A DNA stretch of 64,000 nt from Silene latifolia (lineage: Eukaryota > Streptophyta > Magnoliopsida > Caryophyllales > Caryophyllaceae). The stretch spans positions 86,800,120 through 86,864,119 of the forward strand of contig NC_133535.1 in NCBI RefSeq assembly GCF_048544455.1, written 5' to 3'. Position 1 is the first letter of the stretch. Each line of letters begins with the position of its first letter. Shown piece by piece: positions 34,853 to 45,438 of this stretch. The position numbers were made by a program, and so were the translations under genes. The notes under the pieces were generated by a model. It had not been told where the DNA came from. It made no database searches and saw only the letters and a program-made list of their open reading frames with translations.

Positions 34853-37076
34853 TTGATCACATGTTTTCCAAACATTTTATTTGCTTCTGTTAGACACTTT
34901 TTATTGCTTTTGTGTGCGCGAAACTTCGCATTTTATTTTGCTTGCTTAGGATTTTATACGCTTTAGACTTTATTTTGGGTTTTGCGCAAATTTGGGCGTG
35001 TATTATTGTGCACTTGCAGGTTTTTAGACCTCTTTAGCTCAAATAATTGAGCGAATACGAAGAAATAAGAAGTTACAGCAGTATTTTCAGTCGATCGACT
35101 GGCCTGAGTGGTCGATCGACTGGTCTGCAGTTTCCAGGAGCTACTGTTCCTTTCACCTCGGTCGATCGACTGAGTGATGTGGTCGATCGACCGACCGCAT
35201 CGGCAGATCTGTTTACGACCTCTCTCCTGCTATGTTTGGTCGATTTGCGGAACTAAGGGAGTTTTCTACTCCACTTTATCTTCCGTCACTATTTATTTCT
35301 TCTATTTTTCTCAATTTTGCACATAATACCGCTTCATCATTGCTTTCTCGATTTTATGCGTGGTATTTTGTTTGTCTTTTCAGGTACTTATTAGTAGCAT
35401 CAACTCTTTGAAACCTCCTAGCTCACGCTGGTTTGGGGAGGTTTCCTTTTGCTGCGCTTAAAGTCTTGTGAGTTTCTAAGTCTTTACTTCATGTTTTATT
35501 TGTTTATTTTCTCGCAAATTCCCGTTTCTCTTTTCTTCATTACATGATTTTGCACAATGGGGACATTGTGCGATTTGGTTTGGGGAAGGGTTTTGCGTCG
35601 CATATCATTTGCTTGCGTTCACGTTTACATTTTGTTTTGCATTGTTTATTTCATTCTTATATACAAAAATCCAAAAAAAATGAAAAATTTGAAAAATTCA
35701 AAAAATAAAATGCACGTTTATTTTAGCATATAGGTCAAGTCGGAACGGTAGTATTTCAATGATGACACTGCATTTGCATTTGTTTATGCCTAAGCCTTGC
35801 TTGATTAACATGTTATTAGTAGAATCAATATGCATATCTACGAGTTTTCGTTAATTTATTTGCTGAGCTTGAGACTTGACTTTGAAAATTGGCAAACTAC
35901 ATCATATTTCTGAGATTCAGAGCCTATAACTGGTGACATTTATGACCGGTTTATTTAGGAATGTGAGTAGTACTCCTTATGAGACATGTTACATCAATGT
36001 GCATAAATATGAACTTAATCTGCTTAATACCTGTATGCATTCGCTTTGTGGTTTTTTGACACATGTGGTAGATGTTTTTCTTTATTCATTTTACCCATAA
36101 ACTCCACACTGCCAAAAATATCCTTTTTGTCCCATTTACTACATCCTACATTTAGCCTGCCCTTGTCAAGCTAGTAGTTTAGTTGTTGGGATTGTCACTT
36201 CGTTTTTGGCAGCCTTTTGCTCGATTGAGATGTTGTTGGGAAGATGAAAATAAAGGAAAGAAAGGAAAAAAGAACTGAAAAAGTTGGAAAAAAGAAAAGA
36301 AAAAATGATTCAAAAAAGAGAAAAAGAGTTCTGTACTGTTGAAGCGGTTGATCGACTGGCATCGTAGGTCGATCGACTGAGGTTCGAGAGAAAGAAAAAG
36401 AATCAATTCGCATAAATCAAGCCTTTATCTTATGGCGATTTTTTGCTCCCATGTTTTATTCATATCCTATGGGGAGTTAGTTGATTACTTTTATACCTGG
36501 AGATTGTGAGATTTGTGCTTGCTATAGCACCGTTTCATTTGATTTTTGAGCAAGAAGTTGGATGTTGCCATATGGTTCCGTTTTGGTACTAGCTTGATCA
36601 CCTGTACCTCCACATTTCCATAAAATGTTTTGCCTCTTCTTACCCATACCTCACATATCCCATATTTACCTCGGCATGTGTCATGGTCTTTTGTTGGTTG
36701 GAATGCATATGTACGGTTGTAGAGATTACTTTCATATTAGATTGCAGGCATGTTCTTATAGGTCGTAGTTAGGTGAGTGTCACTACAAATGAATTCTTTC
36801 TATCTTTACATTATTCACCTGTGCTTATTTGAGTGATATGAGCGACCCGTGAGAGTCCAATTTGATAAGTCTCTTTGGTTGACGGTTCAGTAGTTCTTAA
36901 CGACTCCATAACTCGTTTGCATGATTCGCATTGCTAATTGATTGTTAGTTATTGCATTAAATTGGTTTAGGCTTTACATGTTGCATTTCGCTCTGAGATT
37001 GGACTCGTTCCATTAGGTCATTAGATCGAGTCTAGTTATTGCTCGGGGACAAGCAAGGGTTTGGTTTGGGGAAGTT
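34853..37076 (+). other. Long 3' non-coding region of Athila element II
   Basis: 2.2 kb with no supported gene where Athila elements normally carry RT to integrase and an envelope-like frame. It contains a palindrome module at 35091-35190 (cores 35091, 35112, 35162 and 35183; spacings 21, 50, 21), a further pair at 36345-36378, an A-rich stretch (35660-35710) and a polypurine-type GGGGAAGTT just before the 3' LTR. Confidence 0.8.
35091..35190. repeat. Internal copy of the palindrome module
   Basis: Same 21-50-21 layout as in the LTR (30464-30563), with a related spacer TTTCCAGGAGCTACTGTTCC against GTTCCAGAAGCTACTGTACA. The two modules share ancestry but differ in the palindrome flanks (CGACTG against CGACCA). 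Confidence 0.85.
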
Positions 37077-38581
37077 TGATGCGTGTCTTTTATATGATGT
37101 TTTACATCCCATTTTACACGCATTTCAGAGCTCATTCATGTAGTTTATGCTACATTTCTCCCTATTTCCGTCTACTTTCGTGTTTTTGTACATTATTGCA
37201 GAAATGTGAAGAATCCAGCGGAAATCGAGCTAAATCCATCCCCGAGTATCGTGCATTGCATTTGACGTGAAGTATTCGCTTAAGGAACGAGCTTGGTGCG
37301 CAATCCAAGGCCCAAAAGACAAATCCACGAGATTATAAAAGTCAAGTAGCAGCTAAAGCAGTCGATCGACCACTACCTTCAGTCGATCGACCAACTATCG
37401 GGTTCCAGAAGCTACTGTACACTGCTAGTCAGTCGATCGACCACCATGCTCAGTCGATAGACCACATCACTGCTTCAGACGAGAATTAAAAGATCGAGGA
37501 ACTTGAAGCCCATTATGTTTAGGTTTTGGAAATAAAAGTTACGTATACTTTCTATATAACGTAACCTAGAACATCAGATACAAGGATCCTGTTTTTATCA
37601 AGTTTTACATATAGTTCTTTAGAAATAATTAGGGTTCGAGATTATTTTCGGTATTGAAGACAATTCGCTTTGTCATTCGGCTTTGTTCTTTTCCTTCGCA
37701 ACTCACACGGTACTCTCTGATTTTATTCTGTTATTTTGTTTTCGTTCATAGTTATAGAATTGCTAGATTAGTTCCCAAGCCGAATTGCCATCTTTTGTTA
37801 ATTGTTTATTTTACCGTTTCAAGCATGAATTCTTCTGTCTATCTTATTAGTTTTATTGCTGTTATCGCCCTTAGCATGAGTAGCTAAATAGTTCGTGCTA
37901 GGATGTAGGGGAATTGTAGTGTAGGCGGCAATATAATGAACACAGACTGAATCGCGTGTCAGTCGATCGACTGCCATACCTGGTCAATCGACTGACCACG
38001 TGAGGTTTTATTTTCGTTTTAATTGTTTTAATTCTTTATTCGGCGAATCGAGTGCACACGACTAGTTGAATGCTTAGGATATGACTGACCCATTAGATCG
38101 AGAGATAGGGACAGTTATTAGATCACCAATTAAAATGACTAAACTACGCTGAGATCGAAAGATAGGTAAAGTTTAGACCGTAGTCACTTTTCAGGATGAA
38201 AGTTAGTATTAGTGATATTAGGGACCTATAGCGAGATCGAAAGATGCTATTTGTTAAGAGTGGACCGAGAGGACCTCTTTATTTCCCGCCTCATGTGTTT
38301 GATTTAGACCTGTTTAGTATGCTGCCGCCGAAACTATAACGAACCGACCATCCTAGTACCTCTTTTTATACTTGATTGCATATATTTCATTAGCTTACAT
38401 TTCTTTTACTGCTATTAGTTGTAGACCAAATTCAATCAAACCCCCACCTTATTGTTACCTTAGACCGAATTTAAACAACTAGAAATTACGTTTGCCTCTC
38501 TGTGGTTCGACCCGACTGCCACTAGCTATAGTTGTAGTTGGAGATTATAAATTTATTTTTGACACCTCACGACGGGTATCA
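37077..38581 (+). repeat. 3' LTR of Athila element II
   Basis: 1505 bp. Here the 31078-equivalent site has two palindromes (TCGATCGACTGCCATACCTGG then TCAATCGACTG), of which the 5' LTR keeps one. Confidence 0.95.
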
Positions 38582-38586
38582 ATGGC

Positions 38587-40576
38587 GTTCCAAACATTAA
38601 AGGAGCGTTTGACCACAGCTCCAATCTTAGCATTGCCTGAAGGGAGTGACAACTTTGAGGTGTATACGGATGCTTTAAAGAATGGGTTGGGTTGTGTGTT
38701 GATGCAGAATGGGAAAGTGATTGCCTATGCTTCTAAGCAATTGAAGCCTTATGAGGAGAACTACCCTACTCATGACCTAGAGTTGGGTGCAGTTGTGTTT
38801 GCTCTTAAGATTTGAAGGCATTACCTATATGGGGCGACCTTTAAGGTATTTTCAGATCACAAGAGTCTCAAGTACATCTTCACTCAAAAGGAGTTGAACA
38901 TGAGACAGAGGAGGTAGATGGAGTTGATTGGCGATTATGACATAGACATTATCTACCATGAAGGGAAAGCCAATGTGGTTGCAGATGCTTTGAGTAGGAA
39001 GAGTGTGCATTCTTTGTGCACAACTATATCTTTGATGAGATTGAGAGATGAGGTGAGGAAGTTCGGGATACATATGATCCAGAAAGGGGATGCTGTGGGA
39101 GATTTGGCAGTGCAGCCTGATCTTTATGATGATATTCGCAGTAAACAGGAGTTGGATCCCAAGTTTGTGGAGTGGAGAGCTGGAGTAAATAAAGGGACAG
39201 TGTCTAGATTCTCTATTTATACAGATGGTAGTCTGAGGTTCGATGGGAGGTGGTGTGTTCTTAATGATGAGGAGCTGAAAAAGAGGATCATGACAGAGGC
39301 TCATTGCACACCATACTCGGTACATCCAGGCGGTGACAAGCTATACAAGGATTTGAAGAAGACTTTCTGGTGGCCTGGGATGAAGAAAGAAACAACTGAG
39401 TTCGTGGCTCGTTGTTTGACATGTCAGAGAGTGAAAGGAGAGCAGCGTCGACCACAAGGTAAGATTCAGTCTCTTGAGGTACCTGAGCGGAAGTGGGAGT
39501 CCATTTCTATGGATTTTATCATGGGTTTACCGAAGAGTCAACAGGGTAACAACATGATATGGGTTATAGTGGATCGGCTGACAAAGTCAACTCACTTTGT
39601 GCCAATGAAAGATACATGGTCTAAGGCACAGTTAGCTATGGCTTATCGGAAGACTGTGGTGAGATTACATGGGGTGCCTAAAGATATAGTGTCTGACAGA
39701 GACTCGAGGTTTATCTCACGGTTTTGGAAAGAGTTGCAGGAGTCTTTGGGAACTACCTTGAAGATGAGTATAACATTTCATCCTGCGACAGATGGCCAGA
39801 CGGAGAGGACCATAAAGACTCTAGAGGATATATTGCGAGCTTGTGTTATGGATTTTGGTGGTAGCTGGGAACAGAGGTTAGATCTGATTGAGTTTTCTTA
39901 CAACAACAGCAGCTATCACACCAGTATTGCCATGGCGCCATTTGAGGCTTTATATGGGAGGAGATGTAGGAGTCCGATTTGTTGGGACGATAGTGCTGAG
40001 GCAGTGGTTTTGGGACCAGAGATGGTACATGAGATGGTAGAGCAGATTAAGCTGATCAGGCAGAGGATGAGAACGGCCCAGGATCGACAAAAGAGGTATG
40101 CTGATCTACATCGACGGGATATAGAGTTTCGGGTTGGGGACAAGGTTCTTTTGAAAGTGTCTCCTATGCGTGGGGTCATGAGATTTGGCAAGAAAGGGAA
40201 GTTGAGTCAGAAGTTCATCGGGCCGTATGAGATCTTAGACCGTGTTGGAGAGGTTGCTTATCGGTTGGCTTTACCGTCTGCTTTGGATAGGGTACATAAT
40301 GTGTTTCATGTATCTTAGCTGCGAAAGTATGTTAGTGATCCGTCACATGTGTTAGAGGTAGAGAACATAGAGCTGGATGAGTCCATGTCTTATCTTGAGG
40401 TACCTAAACAGATTCTTGACCGGAAGGTTAGGAAAACCAGACATGGTGAGACAGTTTTGCTTAAGGTTCTTTGGTCTAATCATGAGGTTGAGGAGGCTAC
40501 GTGGGAGGCGGAAGAGGCTTTGAGGGAGCGGTACCCGTCTCTTTTTGATCAGGTATGTATGGTTACGGGGACGTAA
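38587..40576 (+). pseudogene. Chromovirus RNase H, integrase and chromodomain
   Basis: Resumes the chromovirus frame after the Athila insert and its ATGGC duplication. RNase [20 protein letters not shown] through [18 protein letters not shown] to ADALSRKS. Integrase: HHCC zinc finger (ending CLTCQRVKGEQRR), catalytic core with SMDFIMGLP, VSDRDSRF and GQTERTIKTLED giving the D, D, E residues, then the GPYEILDRVGEVAYRL C-terminal region. From 40349 a chromodomain-like segment (QILDRKVRK ... VLWSNHEVEEATWEAEE) ends at 40576; in chromoviruses this directs insertion to heterochromatin. Stops at 38813-38815 (TGA), 38915-38917 (TAG) and 40316-40318 (TAG) replace expected Trp, Trp and Gln. No frameshift is seen in the integrase itself. 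Confidence 0.93.
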
Positions 40577-40794
40577 TCTTGTTTCTTTTAGGGGGGTAGG
40601 AGATGGCCGCGAAGAGTTCTTACATGTTTTTATGTTGCTTTTGATATAGTTAGTAGTTGTTTGAGTCGGGTTGAGTTTGGGTTGGTAAGTATGTTTTGGA
40701 GTTTTATGTTGAGTTTTGTTTTTGTTGTTGTGTCGGGAGAGTGTTAGTGTGTTTTTGTTTTGTTGTGGTTTGAACTTCGGGGACGAAGTTCTTT

Positions 40795-40809
40795 TTAAGG
40801 AGGGAAGAC
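40795..40809 (+). other. Polypurine tract of the chromovirus
   Basis: AAGGAGGGAAGAC directly before the 3' LTR start TGTAATAC; primes plus-strand synthesis. The same motif in complement marks the element at 61194-61248. Confidence 0.85.
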
Positions 40810-42222
40810 TGTAATACTACGGTTTTATGAGTCACTGGGTACTCTATTGAGTGGGGCTTACTCTGTCGAGTAAGTATGTTTGGTATACGAAAACAATAGT
40901 CTGCCTGTAGGGTACTCGATCGAGTAGCCTTGGCACTCGATCGAGTACGAGACTTACTCGATCGAGTAAGTCGGGTTACGGGTGTTATTTGACGGGTTTT
41001 GTTAATAACGCAGATTAATATATAACAAGTTTCATCATCTTCTTTAAACACTTTTACAAAACCTAATTCACTGTTAAGAGAGATTTCAAGTTACGTTGCA
41101 TTGTTCTTCCGCATTATTAACAAATCCCGGAGCCAGAGGTGTCGGTTTCCTTTGTTCTTTACACCGTTGAGATCCTTGCGTCAAGGGTAAGTTCTACGTA
41201 TCATTTTTATAGGAATTGGTTAATGTTGGTTAAACCCTAATTTGGGGAATTAGGGGTTTTTGATGGTTTGTATTGTTGTAGTAGTAATTATATGAATGTA
41301 TGTATAGGAGGAGGGTTCGTAGAAGAGAGGTTTTGAGACAGCTGCTAGATCGTCTGATTCTGTGATTGCTTTTCAGGTAGGGTTTCCCTACTCAGTATTA
41401 ATTACATGATGTGTTTGGTGGTTTCATTGTGATTATTGTTAAAGTATATTGTTGGTGGTTGTGACGGTTGTTGGTTATATTGTTGGTTGTATTGTTGATT
41501 AATATCGTTGATTGTTGTTGTATCTGTCTGTGGTCTTCGGGGTGCGTCCTTGGCTGAGTGGAGTCACTTGCGGGAGTGGCTTCACGCCCTTGATTCGCCT
41601 TCTGTGGAACCCGCCACAAAAGGGATGTGCACATTAATGAACATGGGTTTATCGCTCGATGGAGATGAGCGGGGCTTAGGTGGGAACGGCTGCGGTCCCC
41701 CACTGGCGGTGTAGAGTATCTGTTGCGATGGGTACTCTGGCAGGACTACACACTTTAGTGTGTAGTCAGTTGTGTGGAGATTGATTATGGAGACTGGGGT
41801 TTGATGTGACGAGCGAGCTGTTTGGCATTTGTTTTATTGTGATTTGTGTTGTGTAATTAGTACTGACCCCGTTTAATTGTTTTAAAAACTGTGGTGATCC
41901 ATTCGGGATGGTGAGCAGTTATTGAGCATGTTTGATATGATGCATATGGGCTAGCTGGGATGAGTCGTCACTTGCAGTTAGAAGAGTCTTCCGCTGTGTC
42001 AGACGATGTCCTTTAGTTATTCGGTTTGTTAGCGATGCTTTTGGTTTGGTTGTATTTCATTTAACAGTTTTGGTTTGAGACATGTAATCACTTAAACTAT
42101 ATTTACTTTTAAAGTACGTTTCTTTGTTGTCTTATGATTATCATTGTCTCGGGTAACCGAGATGGTGACGTTCCTATACCTGAGTGGTCCTGGTAAGGCA
42201 CTTGGAGTATGGGGGTGTCACA
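40810..42222 (+). repeat. 3' LTR of the chromovirus
   Basis: 1413 bp, matching 25310-26724 with scattered substitutions; ends GTGTCACA followed by the CTTAA duplication. Confidence 0.95.
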
Positions 42223-42981
42223 CTTAAGCTATCATTAAGTATTTATATTTTGCTATAAACGTTTCATTCAAATAACATTTGTTTTATTGCTCATCACATA
42301 GATATTGAATCAAATAAAAATATGCCTTAATAGACTATATTTATTTAAGTAAAATAGATTTACGTTTACGAAAATGCTCTTTTGAAAAAACTTTGAACAC
42401 CTATCATAATTTAAGGAAGAAAGGTTAACATTGCCTTTAATCAACGTTTAAATAGTTTATTATAAAATCATTTCATATACAGCCTACACGATGTCCATTT
42501 TTTTTGAGTGATGTGTAGTTAAGTGCACTCTTTAAAACCTTAATTAAACAAATAAAATAGTGGATAATGTGGAGTTAAATGCACTGGCTATTGATCGATG
42601 GTACGGAGTTAAATACATAATATCAAAATAAATGAAGTGATGAAAGGAAAAAAAAATAGAAAGCAAATACCTGATATTCCGCATAGAGAAATCTTATAAA
42701 AACAAAGTAAACAGTAAACAGAAAGTCAGAAAGATACTAACTTGCCATGGACACTCTTAAAAATTAATAGACATATTGCTCCACATTGTCTCCCCTTCTT
42801 TTCCACATCTCTACCACTAACTCGACCACCCCCATTCCAACCTACCATAAACCTACCACACTCTTGTAGAACTATCACCAACCAAAACACCAACGATAAT
42901 CTTATTCCCCTCCCAACGACACATCTTCCACACCCGACTCAAACACAAGCGCTGCTTATTTACACGATTTACCTCAAACGC

Positions 42982-43010
42982 ACCCGTGATTTTCACGGGT
43001 AACAAACTAG
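42982..43010 (+). repeat. Helitron 3' terminus, plus strand
   Basis: An 8-bp stem ACCCGTGA/TCACGGGT with a TTT loop, 10 bases to the terminal CTAG, followed by T. All the 3' hallmarks of a Helitron are present. Confidence 0.75.
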
Positions 43011-43275
43011 TTTATACATTGTTTAGGACATTAAAGATTTGGGTATGCCTCTTCCTCTTCTCTAATATTAAACATAAAAATGAGTTAGGTAATTATATGA
43101 GTTTATGAGATTAAATTTTGTCAAATTAATATAAAGATTATTAATTATGTGATTAATGAGTTTTGGGTTTCCATTCTCTTGAACTTCTACAATTGTAAAT
43201 ACATTATTAAACAGTAAAGAAGGAAGATCGAAATTCATGTACAGATAACTACATAAGTAAAAGAATTTCAAAGCG

Positions 43276-43533
43276 TCTCATTATAGACGGGGAATATCCG
43301 TCTATAGCTATACAAATATCCACCCACTTTAAGCAAAACGGGCCAAATGTCACCACCTTAACGCCAAATATCACCAGTACCATTTCCATTTGATAAACTA
43401 CCTGTTGTAGCTTAGGAAATGACACTGGTAACATTTGGCGTTAATGTGGTGACATTTGGCCCGTTTTGCTTAAAGTGGGTGGATATTTGGCCCGTCTATA
43501 ACTATAGACAGATATGCGCCGTCTATAATGAGA
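43276..43533. mobile_element. 258-bp foldback MITE
   Basis: Nearly the whole element is one inverted repeat. The left arm TCTCATTATAGACGG...ATATCCACCCACTTTAAGC, AAAACGGGCCAAATGTCACC and so on is complemented by the right arm to the terminal GTCTATAATGAGA, leaving a short centre. No coding capacity. Confidence 0.85.
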
Positions 43534-44555
43534 ATTTGTGAAAGAGTTTAGTGCTAGCATGATTTTTCTTTTTTTTTTTTTCCTTTTTTTCAATAAATTA
43601 AACGAATTAAATCAATGCCATGTCATAATAAAAAATTGTCACATCACATTAGCATCACATTAATTTGATGTTTTAGATATCCTTTTTAATTAGATTGTAT
43701 AGATAGATATTTTAGGCACTCTTTTAATTAGATTGTACAAATTCACTTACTATTTTGTTTTTTGCTATTCCATTTTGTTTGTTAATATTATAAATAAATT
43801 AAATAATCAATAAAAATGAATAAAAATAAATTAAATAATCAATAAAAATGATTAGAACTTATTAGGGTATGAAAAAGTGATGTGGAATTAAATTGAATGC
43901 TAATGCCATGTGGAATTTAATTAAATGTTTTTGTCCAACCTTCTAATTAGATAGTATAAATATTTTGTATAATTTTTTTATTAAAGGCATGTTTCATGTG
44001 TCTTTGTTTTTTCCTTATTTAGTTTTGCCTTTTCATAACTGCCACCTCAACTCTAGATGAAAAACTACGATGCCACGTCAGCACCTTTGGCTAATGAATT
44101 AGAGAATTAATATATGATGATGATGTAAGTCTAAAGTCGAATAAAAAACCCTATATATAGTAAAGAAAATAATTTGAGAACCTTTTGTCTTTAGGTCTTG
44201 CGTCCCACTCTCGAACCTTTTGTTCAGTTAGGGATGACTTTATCTCATTATGGGATCTCTTGCTCTTGTCATGTTTACGCTTTTGTGGTATTGTTGAAAG
44301 TTTGGGAAACTAAACAATGCTTCAAATAATCTAAAGCATCAAGCTTAGGTGCCAAATAAAATCAAACCTCTCGAAACTGACGTTGAGCATCTCCTAGCCC
44401 ACATGAGCACATGTTTCATTATCCCGGCAACATAAACCGAGCACTTCAAACACATATATCTATTATACACTTCACTACTCCTAATCATAATTCACTTAGC
44501 CTCCATATCGCATCTAAAATCCTTAAACAACACCAAATACCCATATAACTCTCTA
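43534..44555. other. AT-rich spacer with Helitron-like 5' ends
   Basis: No gene seen. On the minus strand, motifs of the form ATCTATACAATCTAATTAAAAAGG end near 43705, with relatives near 43735 and 43960, suggesting two or three small Helitron-derived copies. No 3' hairpin with CTAG was found for them. Confidence 0.45.
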
Positions 44556-45438
44556 TGATGAGTCATAATTATATCATATTTATGCCTCCCCTTAGTTACT
44601 TTTGATACGGTTTTCGTGCCAGTTTATATTAATTACATGCCTTTTATGCTAGAATGTCGATACTTCTGCTATTTGGTGTTTAATGCAGGAATGATGCATT
44701 TATGGAGCAAAGGAATAAAATGAGCACCGCGGAGTGGGCATGAAGGAATACACGGAGCATAGCACGAGCATCTAGAAGAATAAAGGAAGAGAAGAAAAGA
44801 AGACAACACGAAGAAAAGATCTGAAATGGGAAGAATACTCGATCAAACCTAAGCACACTCGGTCAACTGGGAATGTACTCGATCGAGTGCACCTAGGCTC
44901 GATCGAGTACACATCAAGCTGAGATTTTTCGCGCAATTTCCTTAAGTCGGTTACACTTTATTATAAATACCCAATTCATACCCTATGTTATTTTTACGCT
45001 TGATTTACTTCTAAAACCCTAGAAAGACTCTTAGTTTAGTTTATTGCTATTACTTTCGGATCTACAACTCGTTCTACCTTAATTTGCTACGGTATTTAAT
45101 CTTTCTTCATTAATTATTCAAATTCATTATTATTGTTCTTATTGCATGTCCTTAATTATGTCTTCTATTATTATTATTATTATTATTATTATTGTTGTTG
45201 TTTTTATTCCTTTTATCATGCGTAGCTAATTTCATAATCTAGGGTGAATGGGGATCCAGGTTGTTAGAAGGGGATTATGTTAATGAATTGATAGTTAAAA
45301 TGGCTTCTTTGTTGTTGTCCAGTTAATTGTTTTGAATCTAGTTGATTAGTTTCTGCAAGATTAATTAACTAGTGTTGCAAACTAGAATTTTCACCGACTG
45401 GGTTAAGACTAGTAAAGGCTACAATAACTGAATAGTGT
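44556..45438 (+). repeat. Truncated LTR of the Athila III family
   Basis: It starts TGATGAGTCAT and follows the LTR at 61249 block by block (ATGCCTCCCCTTAGTTAC; TTTGGTGTTTAATGCAGGAA; TCACCGACTGGGTTA), then breaks off at about 45438, where the 61249 copy continues for roughly another 390 bp. Palindrome-type sites at 44839, 44859, 44879 and 44899 are exactly 20 bp apart; the last two are exact TCGATCGA. Confidence 0.75.

Larger units (their letters stand above)
30179..38581 (+). mobile_element. Athila-type element II without pol, nested in the chromovirus
   Basis: LTRs at 30179-31674 and 37077-38581 start TGATGCGTGTCTTTTATATG and end GGGTATCA. The flanking duplication ATGGC (30174-30178 and 38582-38586) is perfect. 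PBS, gag and protease follow the 5' LTR in Athila style, but after a stop at 34852 there is 2.2 kb without RT, RNase H or integrase. It is therefore a non-autonomous gag-protease element that must use enzymes from another copy. The LTRs differ by a handful of substitutions and small indels, so insertion is fairly recent. Confidence 0.93.
25310..42222 (+). mobile_element. Tekay/Del-type chromovirus (Ty3-gypsy), nested host
   Basis: The two LTRs (25310-26724 and 40810-42222) start TGTAATACTACGG and end GGGGTGTCACA. The flanking duplication CTTAA is perfect (25305-25309 and 42223-42227). Order: LTR, tRNA-iMet-type PBS, leader, gag, protease, reverse transcriptase, RNase H, integrase, chromodomain, polypurine tract, LTR. 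Without the 8.4-kb Athila insert (30179-38581) and its ATGGC duplication it is about 8.5 kb. Chromodomain and domain order place it in the chromoviruses, and the gag/RT text is like the Tekay (Del) group. It is inactive because of stops, a gag frameshift and the insertion. Confidence 0.93.
24450..43010 (+). mobile_element. Probable Helitron, interrupted by the chromovirus nest
   Basis: The left end TCTATCTATACAATAAAATA (about 24450) resembles plant Helitron 5' ends. The right end at 42982-43010 is canonical: ACCCGTGA-TTT-TCACGGGT hairpin, then AACAAACTAG, then T. Removing the LTR element at 25310-42222 and one CTTAA leaves about 1.65 kb with no coding capacity. The right end is strong. Pairing with this left end is inference. 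Confidence 0.45.

Noticed and set aside
38492..38586. Fusion of a novel N-terminus to chromovirus RNase H
   Set aside because: The upstream codons lie in the Athila 3' LTR; the real frame resumes after the ATGGC duplication.
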